Shown here: piece by piece, positions 1 to 5,790 of the stretch
How positions within the stretch are numbered: position 1 is the stretch's first letter
Layout: each line of letters starts with the position of its first letter
Source of the DNA: Intrasporangium_A sp051961875
GTDB taxonomy: Bacteria; Actinomycetota; Actinomycetes; Actinomycetales; Dermatophilaceae
Reading direction: 5' to 3'
Length of the DNA stretch: 7,218 bases
NCBI RefSeq assembly: GCF_051961875.1
Contig: NZ_JBQCCV010000050.1
Coordinates: forward strand, 1 to 7,218
Notes under the pieces: generated by a model
Seen by the model: only the letters and a program-made list of their open reading frames with translations
What the model was told of the DNA's origin: nothing
Database searches by the model: none
Translations under genes and position numbers: made by a program

Positions 1-402
1 GAAGCGGAAGGCGATCAGCGACCACGCCTCCGGCGCGAGCGCGCACCCGATCGCCGCGACGACGAAGAAGAGCATGTCCGCCATGAAGAGCCGGTACCGG
101 CCGATCCGCTCGACGAGCACTCCGCCGCTCACCGCGCCGACGACCGCGCCGACCATGATCGCGGCGTTGACGAGACCGGTCATCGCCGGGGTGAGCCCGA
201 ACTGCTGCTTGATCGCGGTGATCCCGAACGCGATCGAGGAGAAGTCGTAGGCGTCCATGAAGATGCCGCCGAAGGCGAGCAGGACGACCATGAGCGAGCC
301 GCGCTGGGGGGTCGCGTGGTGGGCAACGGCAGCGGCGACATCGGCCGCGCTGCGGATGACGACGCGACCCGTGGTGGTCTGCGTCTCGGTTGGGGTAGGC
401 AT
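1..402 (-). CDS. MFS metabolite/sugar:H+ symporter-type transporter, N-terminal part (runs off left edge)
   Basis: Only the first 134 codons are in the window, starting at the ATG at 402-400. The protein has a hydrophilic, Thr/Ala-rich N-terminus (about residues 1-36), then TM1 with the GGIFMDAYDFSSIAFGI stretch (45-61). That acidic Asp-Tyr-Asp pattern is typical of the sugar-porter and metabolite:H+ symporter branches of the major facilitator superfamily. A degenerate motif A follows between TM2 and TM3 (GGVLVERIGRYR, 93-104, with Glu where Asp is usual), then TM3 and the start of TM4 ending in AFRF. It should be an inner-membrane, proton-coupled uptake carrier; the substrate is not readable. 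The start lies 9 bases after the stop of the upstream MFS gene and in the same frame. No Shine-Dalgarno sequence is visible before it, so translation probably relies on ribosomes finishing the upstream gene. The in-frame TAA just upstream rules out a longer protein. Confidence 0.88.
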   Translation of the reverse strand, partial: MPTPTETQTTTGRVVIRSAADVAAAVAHHATPQRGSLMVVLLAFGGIFMDAYDFSSIAFGITAIKQQFGLTPAMTGLVNAAIMVGAVVGAVSGGVLVERIGRYRLFMADMLFFVVAAIGCALAPEAWSLIAFRF

Positions 403-411
403 AACGCGAGG

Positions 412-1962
412 TTAGTTATCGCGTGCTGATCCGGTGGTCGGTGTTCGCTCCGTGGTCGCCCCCGAGGACAGCGTCGGGAAGTGCCGGGGCACGAGGGCGA
501 GGAGGATGACGAGGGTCGCGAGCGCGAAGACGAGCAGGGCGACGAAGACGGCGTGCGTCGAGGCGTTGAGCGCAGCCCGCATGAACGCCGCCGCCTCCGC
601 GGAGGGATGGCCGCTCAGTGCCCGGCTCACCTCGTCGACCGTGCCGGGCACCGCGCCCTTGAGCGAGGCCGGTGCGGCGTCGAGCCGGGCGAGCAGGACC
701 GCGTTCGTGACCGCACCGAAGACCGCTGCGCCCAGGCTCTGCCCGAGGAACCGGGAGAACATCGCGCCGCCGGTCACGACGCCCCGCTCGCCCCACTCGA
801 CGGTCGACTGGAGACCGACGAGCAGCGGCGCGGTGATCAGGCCCATGCCGGCTCCCATGAGCAGGCTGCCGGCCACCGGTTGCCAGACCGGCGCGTTCTC
901 TCCCATCAGCACGAAGACGGCGCCCGCGGCGATCGCGAAGAGCGCACCCACGACGGCCGTGTCGCGGAACCCGATCCGGAGGTAGAGGCGGCTGGACAGG
1001 CCGGACGCGACCGGCCAGCTCATGCTCATGGTCGCGAGGACGAAGCCGGCCGCGACCGGACCCAGGCCGCCGACCGCCTGCGCCCACGTGGGCAGGAAGG
1101 TCGACAGGCCGATGACGGCGAGGCCCGCCATCGCCGTCGCGAGGTAGGACCCCGCGGTCAGGCGGCGGGTCCAGAGCCACGGTGGCATGACCGGCTCCGG
1201 CGCCCGCCGCTCGACGGCGACCGCGGCGAGCCCGACGACGAGCGCCGCCCCGAAGATGAGCAGGCTCGGCGCCGACCACCACGCCCACGTGGTGCCGCCC
1301 TCCAGCAGGCCGAACATGCCGAGCCCGGCGGCGAGGAAGAGCAAGGTGGCGCCGGCCCAGTCGATCCGGTGCGGCTGCCGCTCGACGTGCTCGTGGACGC
1401 CGCGGACGATGAACGTCAGGGCCAGCGCGCCGATCGGCACGTTGACGAGAAAGATCCAGCGCCACGACGCGTACTGGGCGAAGACGCCGCCGAGGGTCGG
1501 CGCGACCACCGCGGAGATGCCCCAGACGCTGGACAGGTAGCCCTGGATCCGGCCCCGCTCCCGGATGTCGTAGAGGTCCCCGGCGAGGGTCTGCACGGTC
1601 GCGCCGATCGCCCCGGCGCCCAGCCCCTGCAGCCCGCGGAACACGATAAGCGCCACCATGTTCCAGGAGAACGCGGACAGGACGGACCCGACCAGGAAGA
1701 CGACCGACCCGACGACGAGGACCGGCTTGCGGCCGTAGAGGTCGGCGAACTTCCCGTAGATGGGGATCGTCATCGTCTGCGCGAGCAGGTAGATCGAGAA
1801 GACCCAGCCGACCAGGGAGAAGCCGCCGAGGTCGCCGACGACCTGCGGGATGGCGGTCGCGACGATCGTCGTGTCCATCGCGATGAGCGCCATGGCGAGC
1901 ATGAGCGCGACGAGGACGGGCGTGCGGTGGTCACGCGCCCTACGGGCCCGGCTCAGCGGCAT
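412..1962 (-). CDS. DHA2-family (EmrB/QacA-type) 14-TM drug:H+ antiporter
   Basis: A 516-residue MFS protein, the usual length for the 14-TM DHA2 family of proton-driven multidrug exporters in the cytoplasmic membrane. Visible marks are motif D1 in TM1 (AMDTTIVATAIPQVVGDL, 28-45, with membrane Asp30), motif A in the TM2-TM3 loop (GKFADLYGRKP, 70-80), motif B in TM4 (RGLQGLGAGAIG, 109-120) and the antiporter motif C in TM5 (GISAVVAPTLGG, 148-159). Then comes the WRWIFLVNVPIG signature (167-178) at the TM5-TM6 region. The C-terminal tail is short, Thr-rich and hydrophilic. The ATG at 1962 is supported by a strong Shine-Dalgarno sequence, AAGGAGGA on the minus strand at 1973-1966. It is the first gene of an operon with the partial MFS gene downstream. 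No TetR- or MarR-type regulator adjoins it in the window. The exported compound is unknown; export of a toxic compound or metabolite is inferred from family only. Confidence 0.93.
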   Translation of the reverse strand: MPLSRARRARDHRTPVLVALMLAMALIAMDTTIVATAIPQVVGDLGGFSLVGWVFSIYLLAQTMTIPIYGKFADLYGRKPVLVVGSVVFLVGSVLSAFSWNMVALIVFRGLQGLGAGAIGATVQTLAGDLYDIRERGRIQGYLSSVWGISAVVAPTLGGVFAQYASWRWIFLVNVPIGALALTFIVRGVHEHVERQPHRIDWAGATLLFLAAGLGMFGLLEGGTTWAWWSAPSLLIFGAALVVGLAAVAVERRAPEPVMPPWLWTRRLTAGSYLATAMAGLAVIGLSTFLPTWAQAVGGLGPVAAGFVLATMSMSWPVASGLSSRLYLRIGFRDTAVVGALFAIAAGAVFVLMGENAPVWQPVAGSLLMGAGMGLITAPLLVGLQSTVEWGERGVVTGGAMFSRFLGQSLGAAVFGAVTNAVLLARLDAAPASLKGAVPGTVDEVSRALSGHPSAEAAAFMRAALNASTHAVFVALLVFALATLVILLALVPRHFPTLSSGATTERTPTTGSARDN

Positions 1963-1965
1963 ACG

Positions 1966-1973
1966 TCCTCCTT
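1966..1973 (-). promoter_or_regulatory. Strong Shine-Dalgarno sequence of the DHA2 transporter gene
   Basis: The minus strand reads AAGGAGGA followed by CGT and then the ATG at 1962. This is a near-perfect anti-16S match at good spacing and fixes the start of the 516-residue transporter. Confidence 0.85.
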
Positions 1974-2000
1974 CGCGCGCATCGGCCCATCCTGCCCTCG

Positions 2001-2006
2001 TAGTCT
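2001..2006 (+). promoter_or_regulatory. Candidate -10 box giving a leaderless mRNA for the acetyltransferase gene
   Basis: TAGTCT fits the actinobacterial -10 pattern TANNNT and is separated from the ATG at 2013 by only six bases (TCCCGT). Transcription would therefore start at or next to the A of the start codon. No Shine-Dalgarno sequence precedes this ATG, which agrees with a leaderless transcript, a common arrangement in actinobacteria. No clear -35 box is seen about 17 bases upstream, so the call rests on the -10 pattern and its spacing. Confidence 0.5.
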
Positions 2007-2012
2007 TCCCGT

Positions 2013-2510
2013 ATGCCGCTCACCCCCTCGGTCGTGCTTCGTCCCCTCCGCCCCGGCGAGTTCGCGGAGGCCCGCTCCGCCGACTCCGAGTTCGACGACT
2101 TCGGGCCGCGGTCGGGCTACGTGGTGCCGCCGCCGTGCCGCGTCGACGAGGACGGGGTCCTGGCGGTCGTCGTCGACGGGCAGCCGGTCGGGACGACGAG
2201 CTGGACGTGGGTGCAGTGGGGACCGACGCGGGCGTCGCGGTGCCCGATGATCGGGATCTGGCTACAGGCGAGCGCCCGTGGCTCCGGTGCCGGCACGGAA
2301 GCTCAGCGCCAGCTCGTCGACCTCTTCTTCCGGCACACGGCGACGAACCGAGTGCAGGCGCACACCGACGTGACGAACGTCGCCGAGCAGCGGGCGCTCG
2401 AGAAGGCCGGGTTCACCGACGAGGGGGTCGTGCGGGGCGCGCACTGGCGCGGCGGCGACTGGCACGACGGCCACCTCTACTCGATGCTGCGAGCCGACTG
2501 GCTGACCTGA
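2013..2510 (+). CDS. GNAT-family (RimJ/RimL-type) N-acetyltransferase
   Basis: A 165-residue single-domain GNAT protein that should transfer an acetyl group from acetyl-CoA to an amine. The N-terminal strand VVLRPLRPGEF (7-17) is the usual opening of RimJ/RimL-like members. Motif A is clear: MIGIWLQASARGSGAGTEA (79-97), with the acetyl-CoA pyrophosphate-binding loop RGSGAG at 89-94 and the helix after it. Motif B follows as NRVQAHTDVTNVAEQRALEKAGFTDEG (112-138); the Asn and the ALEKAGF helix are family hallmarks. The C-terminus (HDGHLYSMLRADW, 151-163) matches the last strand of the fold. The acceptor could be a ribosomal protein N-terminus, an antibiotic, a polyamine or another small amine; nothing in the sequence decides this. 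It is divergent from the MFS export gene with 50 bases between, so shared control is possible but unproven. The start is chosen on domain completeness and the leaderless promoter spacing. Confidence 0.9.
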   Translation: MPLTPSVVLRPLRPGEFAEARSADSEFDDFGPRSGYVVPPPCRVDEDGVLAVVVDGQPVGTTSWTWVQWGPTRASRCPMIGIWLQASARGSGAGTEAQRQLVDLFFRHTATNRVQAHTDVTNVAEQRALEKAGFTDEGVVRGAHWRGGDWHDGHLYSMLRADWLT

Positions 2511-2525
2511 CGCGCTGCTCGCTCT

Positions 2526-2558
2526 TCCCTGGTCCCGGGTGACCCCGCCGCCCAGGGA
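2526..2558 (+). terminator. GC-rich two-part hairpin after the acetyltransferase gene (possible terminator)
   Basis: TCCCTGG (2526-2532) pairs with CCAGGGA (2552-2558). Inside it, CGGG (2536-2539) pairs with CCCG (2544-2547) around a TGAC loop. It begins 16 bases after the stop codon of the GNAT gene. There is no T tract after it, so it is either a GC-type actinobacterial terminator or an mRNA 3'-end stabiliser. Confidence 0.4.
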
Positions 2559-2601
2559 CGGGACGGCTGCTGGGAAGCGGCCGAGCGGTATACCTCCGCG
2601 C

Positions 2602-2607
2602 TAGGCT
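2602..2607 (+). promoter_or_regulatory. Candidate -10 box for the YeaO-like gene
   Basis: TAGGCT fits TANNNT and lies about 25 bases before the start codon, downstream of the hairpin that closes the GNAT gene. A second AT-rich hexamer, TATACC (2589-2594), lies close by. No good -35 box is seen for either, so this is a weak call. Confidence 0.3.
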
Positions 2608-2616
2608 CGGGAGGAG

Positions 2617-2624
2617 AGGAAGGA
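2617..2624 (+). promoter_or_regulatory. Shine-Dalgarno region of the YeaO-like gene
   Basis: AGGAAGGA ends 8 bases before the ATG at 2633, within a longer purine run beginning at 2610 (GGAGGAGAGG). This supports the chosen start. Confidence 0.65.
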
Positions 2625-2632
2625 CGGCGTCC

Positions 2633-2983
2633 ATGGCGACGGTGCGGGTCAAGCGGGTCTACGACGACCCCTCTCGCGAGGACGGCTACCGGGTTCTGGT
2701 CGACCGCGTCTGGCCACGGGGGATCTCGAAGGACCGGGCCCATGTCGACGAGTGGGACAAGGAGGCCGGCCCGTCGACCGAGCTGCGGACCTGGTTCGGG
2801 CACCGGCCGGAACGCTTCGAGGAGTTCGCCCGGCGCTACCGGGAGGAGCTCGACGGGAGCGCGGCGCTCACCCACCTGCGCGAGATCGTGGCCGACCACG
2901 ACCTCGTGACGCTCGTCTACTCGGCCAAGGACGAGGAGCACAACCAGGCGGTGGTCCTCGCCGCCGTCCTGACCGGCTCCTGA
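2633..2983 (+). CDS. YeaO-like DUF488 family protein
   Basis: A 116-residue soluble protein with the full signature of the DUF488/YeaO family: KRVYDDPSREDGYRVLVDR (7-25), the invariant WPRG (27-30), DEWDKEAGPSTELRTWFGH (39-57), FARRYREEL (65-73) and the C-terminal LVYSAKDEEHNQAVVLAAVL (94-113). Length equals that of E. coli YeaO, so it is complete. No biochemical role is established for the family. The conserved Asp, Arg, Trp and Lys positions suggest a binding or catalytic pocket, but I can name no reaction. It has its own Shine-Dalgarno sequence and possibly its own promoter. It is followed after 105 bases by an ABC importer operon in the same direction; the spacing and the hairpin in that gap suggest a separate or attenuated unit rather than a tight operon. 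Confidence 0.9.
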   Translation: MATVRVKRVYDDPSREDGYRVLVDRVWPRGISKDRAHVDEWDKEAGPSTELRTWFGHRPERFEEFARRYREELDGSAALTHLREIVADHDLVTLVYSAKDEEHNQAVVLAAVLTGS

Positions 2984-2991
2984 CAACTTGC

Positions 2992-3052
2992 TGGGATTGC
3001 TTGCGCGTCGTCCCGCGGCGGTCTTAACTGAGAGAGCGGTCGCCGAATCCCA
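2992..3052 (+). ncRNA. Candidate antiterminator / riboswitch-like leader before the ABC importer operon
   Basis: TGGGATT (2992-2998) is perfectly complementary to AATCCCA (3046-3052). CGGCGGTC (3016-3023) pairs with GGTCGCCG (3038-3045) with two G-U wobbles. The two helices are adjacent on their 3' strand, so together they would occupy 3038-3052 without a gap, which covers the whole left arm of the terminator hairpin at 3038-3067. The bulge 2999-3015 and loop 3024-3037 (which contains CTGAGAGAG) are left free for a ligand or factor. The mutually exclusive pairing is seen in the sequence; the regulatory role is inferred. CTGAGA recalls the TPP riboswitch, but the second conserved half (ACCTGAT...) is absent, so no known class is assigned. 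Confidence 0.4.
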
Positions 3053-3077
3053 CAGGATCCGGCGGCCTTTCCTTTTT
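3038..3077 (+). terminator. Intrinsic terminator hairpin in the leader of the binding-protein gene (attenuator)
   Basis: GGTCGCCGAATCC (3038-3050) pairs with GGATCCGGCGGCC (3055-3067) around a CACA loop. The stem has twelve pairs, one of them G-U, interrupted by a single A-C mismatch. It is followed at once by TTTCCTTTTT (3068-3077), one of the few T-rich runs in this GC-rich window. The tail ends just before the Shine-Dalgarno sequence of the binding-protein gene, leaving no room for a promoter in between. Transcripts of the ABC operon that start upstream must pass through it. It could simply end the YeaO-like gene's transcript, but its position fits an attenuator better. Confidence 0.7.
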
Positions 3078-3078
3078 C

Positions 3079-3086
3079 AGGAGGGG
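3079..3086 (+). promoter_or_regulatory. Shine-Dalgarno sequence of the binding-protein gene
   Basis: AGGAGGGG lies 2 bases before the ATG at 3089 and one base after the T tract of the hairpin; its AGGAGG core ends 4 bases before the ATG. It sets the start of the lipoprotein. AGGA (3079-3082) could also pair weakly with TCCT (3070-3073). Confidence 0.8.
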
Positions 3087-3088
3087 AC

Positions 3089-4708
3089 ATGCGCGGTTCA
3101 CACCAGCCCCGGTTCGGCTCCATCGCAGCCCTCCTGTCGGCCGTCGCCCTCGCCGCTGCCTGCAGCAGCAGCCCGAGCGCCACGTCGGCAGGCGGGTCCG
3201 CCTCGACGGCAGCAAAGGGAGGACAGGGCAAGCCGGTCGTCATCGGGACCACGGACAAGGTCGTCTCCTTCGACCCGGCCGGGTCCTACGACCTCGGCTC
3301 GTGGACGCCGATGTTCAGCATGTACGAGACGCTGCTGCTGTTCCCGCCCGGCAGCAAGACACCGACCCCCGACGCCGCGAAGTCGTGCGACTTCACCGAC
3401 TCGACGCACTACCAGTGCACCCTCCGTCCGAACCAGAAGTTCTGGAACGGTGACCCCGTCGACGCGCAGGCGGTCGTCTACTCCTTCCAGCGCAACCTCC
3501 GGATCAAGGCGCCGCAGGGCGCGTCGAGCCTGCTCGACGCGAGGAAAGGCGTCGCGGCCAAAGGCGCCGACACGGTCGTGTTCACCCTGAAGCAGCCGTT
3601 CGCCGTCTTCCCGTTCGTCCTCTCCGACCCCAGCAACGCCATCGTCGACCCGAAGGTGTTCCCGGCGGACAAGGTGCTCGCGAACGACAAGATCGTCGGC
3701 TCCGGGCCCTACGAGATGACGAGCTACCAGACCGGCCAGCAGCTCGTGCTCAAGCCGAACCCGGACTACGGCGGCACGCTCAAGCTGAACAACAGTGGCG
3801 TCGTGGTGCGCTACTACACCGAGCCGTCGGCCCTCAAGCTCGACATCGAGCAGGGCGCCATCGACGTCGCCTACCGGACCTTCAGCCCCACCGACATCGC
3901 CTCGCTCCAGTCCGAGTCGAGCAAGGGCGTCGAGGTCGTGAGCGGGCAGGGCGCCGAGATCCAGTACATCGTCTTCAACCTCAACAAGATGCCCGGCTCG
4001 AACCCGGCCCAGAAGCTGGCGATCCGGCAGGCCGTCGCCCTGTCGGTCGACCGGCAGCAGATCGCGCAGACCGACTACAACGGCACCGTCGCGCCGCTCT
4101 ACTCGATGATCCCCGATGCGCTCGCCGGCCACGTCGACGCGTTCAAGACGACGTATGGCGCCAGCCCCGACCCGGCCAAGGCCAAGCAGGTGCTCGCAGC
4201 CGCCGGGGTCAAGACCCCCGTGTCGCTCGACCTCTGGTGGACGCCCAGCCACTACGGGGCGACGTCCGCCGACATGTACACCACCATCAAGCGGCAGCTC
4301 GAGGCCACCGGGCTGTTCTCGGTCAACCTCCACTCCGCGGAGTGGGCGGCCTACTCCGGCGCCTTCCCGACGGACGCGTACCCCTCGTTCCAGCTCGGGT
4401 GGTTCCCGGACTACCCGGATTCCGACGACTACGTGGCACCGTTCTACGGGACCTCGACCTCCTTCCTCAACGACCACTTCTCGAGCGCGGCCATCGACGC
4501 CGCCATCGCCGCCGAGCGGGCCAGCAAGACCCAGGCGGAACGCAACACCCAGTTCGAGAAGATCCAGATGATCGGTGCGCAGCAGGCGCCGACCATCCCG
4601 ATCTGGCAGGGCAAGCAGATCGCCGTCCAGCGGACCGGCGTGACCGGGGTGAAGGACACGCTCGACGCCTCCTACACGTTCCGGTACTGGCTCATCGGCA
4701 AGCAGTGA
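3089..4708 (+). CDS. ABC importer solute-binding lipoprotein, SBP family 5 (peptide/nickel type)
   Basis: A 539-residue extracytoplasmic binding protein of the family that feeds Dpp/Opp-type importers. It begins with a short basic N-region, a hydrophobic segment (11-24) and a lipobox, LAAAC, with the lipid-bearing Cys at 25. A Ser/Ala/Gly-rich tether (26-47) follows, then the mature domain opening with VSFDPAGSYD (59-68). Family marks are LRPNQKFWNGDPVDAQAVVYSF (about 112-133), the GSGPYEM stretch, the QKLAIRQAVALSVDRQQIA helix and the late GWFPDYPDSDDYVAPFY segment. The full length is normal for the family. Cys100 and Cys110 could form a disulfide outside the cell (inference). The ligand is unknown: oligopeptide is the default, but family members also bind sugars, metals and opines. 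It is the first gene of the ABC operon, with a strong Shine-Dalgarno sequence and a terminator-type hairpin in its leader. A hairpin after its stop separates it from the permease genes. Confidence 0.93.
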   Translation: MRGSHQPRFGSIAALLSAVALAAACSSSPSATSAGGSASTAAKGGQGKPVVIGTTDKVVSFDPAGSYDLGSWTPMFSMYETLLLFPPGSKTPTPDAAKSCDFTDSTHYQCTLRPNQKFWNGDPVDAQAVVYSFQRNLRIKAPQGASSLLDARKGVAAKGADTVVFTLKQPFAVFPFVLSDPSNAIVDPKVFPADKVLANDKIVGSGPYEMTSYQTGQQLVLKPNPDYGGTLKLNNSGVVVRYYTEPSALKLDIEQGAIDVAYRTFSPTDIASLQSESSKGVEVVSGQGAEIQYIVFNLNKMPGSNPAQKLAIRQAVALSVDRQQIAQTDYNGTVAPLYSMIPDALAGHVDAFKTTYGASPDPAKAKQVLAAAGVKTPVSLDLWWTPSHYGATSADMYTTIKRQLEATGLFSVNLHSAEWAAYSGAFPTDAYPSFQLGWFPDYPDSDDYVAPFYGTSTSFLNDHFSSAAIDAAIAAERASKTQAERNTQFEKIQMIGAQQAPTIPIWQGKQIAVQRTGVTGVKDTLDASYTFRYWLIGKQ

Positions 4709-4725
4709 GCCGCAGCAGCGGCGGG

Positions 4726-4741
4726 GCCCGCGACCGCGGGC
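4726..4741 (+). other. Intercistronic stem-loop between binding-protein and permease genes
   Basis: GCCCGC (4726-4731) pairs with GCGGGC (4736-4741) around a GACC loop, in the 50-base gap between the two genes. There is no T tract. In many ABC importer operons a hairpin here protects the upstream mRNA part and keeps the binding protein more abundant than the membrane parts; that role is inferred here. Confidence 0.45.
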
Positions 4742-4748
4742 GGAAGGG
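4742..4748 (+). promoter_or_regulatory. Shine-Dalgarno sequence of the first permease gene
   Basis: GGAAGGG ends 10 bases before the ATG at 4759 and directly abuts the stem-loop, so folding of that hairpin could affect ribosome access. Confidence 0.5.
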
Positions 4749-4758
4749 CGGCTGAGAC

Positions 4759-5790
4759 ATGGCCCGGACGGGCGGTGGCTCGCTGCGGACCTACCTCATC
4801 GTCCGCATCGCGCTCGTGGTGCCGATGGTGCTGATCCTGCTCACCCTCGTCTTCATCCTCATGCGGGTTGCGCCCGGCGACCCGATCCAGGCCGCGCTCG
4901 GCGGCAAGCTGTCGCCGGCCGAGCTCGCCACGCGGCGGCATGCCGCCGGCTACGACCAGCCGATGCTCGTCCAGTACGGCGCCTACCTCCAGCAGGTCTT
5001 CACCGGCAACTTCGGCACCACCGTGACGGACAACCGGCCGGTCATCGACATCGTCAAGACGAACGGGGCCGCCACCCTCGAGCTCGCCCTGGCGGCGCTG
5101 GTCGTGGCCGTCGTCGTCGGAGTGCTCGTCGGCCTCCTGGCCGGCAGGTTCCGGGACGGCTGGTTCGACGTGGGCGGGCGCATCTTCGGGATCGTGGTCT
5201 ACGCCGCTCCGGTCTTCCTCACCGGGCTGCTCGCCCAACTCGTCTTCGGCAAGTACCTCGGCTGGCTGCCGACCTCGGGGCAGGCGAGCCCGCTGACGCA
5301 GGCGTTCCTGCCGACGCACACGAACCTCCTCGTCGTCGACGCCATGATCGACGGCGACGGAACCTCGCTCGTCGACGTCCTCAAGCACCTCTGCCTGCCC
5401 GCCATCACCCTCGGCCTGCTCATCAGTGGCGTCTTCATCCGCCTCGTCCGGGTCAACGTCATCCAGACCCTGCGGCACGACTACATCGAGGCGGCGCGCG
5501 CCCGCGGCCTCTGGGAGCCACGGGTCGTGTTCCACCACGCGTTCCGCAACGCGCTCGTCCCGGTCATCACGGTCATGGGCCTGCAGGCCGCACTCCTGCT
5601 CTCAGGGGCGGTGCTCACCGAGGAGACCTTCAACTGGCCGGGCATCGGCCACACCCTCATCGACTACCTCAACCTGCGGGACTACACCGCTGTGCAGGGC
5701 ATCATCACCGTCTTCGCGCTCGCCGTCGTCGCGATCAGCCTCCTCATCGACATCGTCAACGCCTGGGTCGACCCGAGGATGCGGTACTGA
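4759..5790 (+). CDS. dppB: ABC importer permease, DppB/OppB type
   Basis: A 343-residue inner-membrane permease (BPD_transp_1 type) of a peptide/nickel-class importer. TM1 (about 13-36) runs into RVAPGDPIQAALGG (36-49), the GDP signature of DppB proteins. The periplasmic section holds AGYDQPMLVQYGAYLQQVFTGNFG (63-86), also typical. The core TM domain follows, with the EAA loop that docks on the ATPases: DYIEAARARG (241-250) then HHAFRNALVPVI (259-270). After that come EETFNWPGIGHTLIDYL (288-304), TM6, and the C-terminal DPRMRY that is nearly universal in the subfamily. Length is usual. The symbol is at family level; the substrate is set by the binding protein and is not known. The stop shares its A with the start of the next gene (TGATG), so the two permeases are probably translated in step and form the heterodimeric channel. 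Confidence 0.93.
   Translation: MARTGGGSLRTYLIVRIALVVPMVLILLTLVFILMRVAPGDPIQAALGGKLSPAELATRRHAAGYDQPMLVQYGAYLQQVFTGNFGTTVTDNRPVIDIVKTNGAATLELALAALVVAVVVGVLVGLLAGRFRDGWFDVGGRIFGIVVYAAPVFLTGLLAQLVFGKYLGWLPTSGQASPLTQAFLPTHTNLLVVDAMIDGDGTSLVDVLKHLCLPAITLGLLISGVFIRLVRVNVIQTLRHDYIEAARARGLWEPRVVFHHAFRNALVPVITVMGLQAALLLSGAVLTEETFNWPGIGHTLIDYLNLRDYTAVQGIITVFALAVVAISLLIDIVNAWVDPRMRY

Noticed and set aside
481..2250. A 589-codon open frame on the plus strand across the drug exporter gene
   Set aside because: It is antisense to a clear MFS gene, and its translation is Arg/Asp/Glu/Gly-rich with no recognisable domain. It is a by-product of high GC in third positions.
3001..3029. Possible promoter TTGCGC - 17 bases - TTAACT before the importer operon
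   Set aside because: Both boxes are poor matches, and the transcript would start around 3036, right at the terminator hairpin. It is kept in mind only because it would undermine the attenuator model.
3024..3070. TPP riboswitch
   Set aside because: Only CTGAGA is present; the required second conserved half is absent.
3098..4477. A 459-codon open frame on the minus strand across the binding-protein gene
   Set aside because: Its composition is a Arg/Val/Glu/Asp-rich shadow with no domain or membrane pattern, and it is wholly opposite a well-supported SBP gene.
4672..5538. A 288-codon open frame on the minus strand opposite the DppB-like gene
   Set aside because: Acidic, repetitive shadow translation (Asp/Glu/Gln/His-rich) with no family resemblance.
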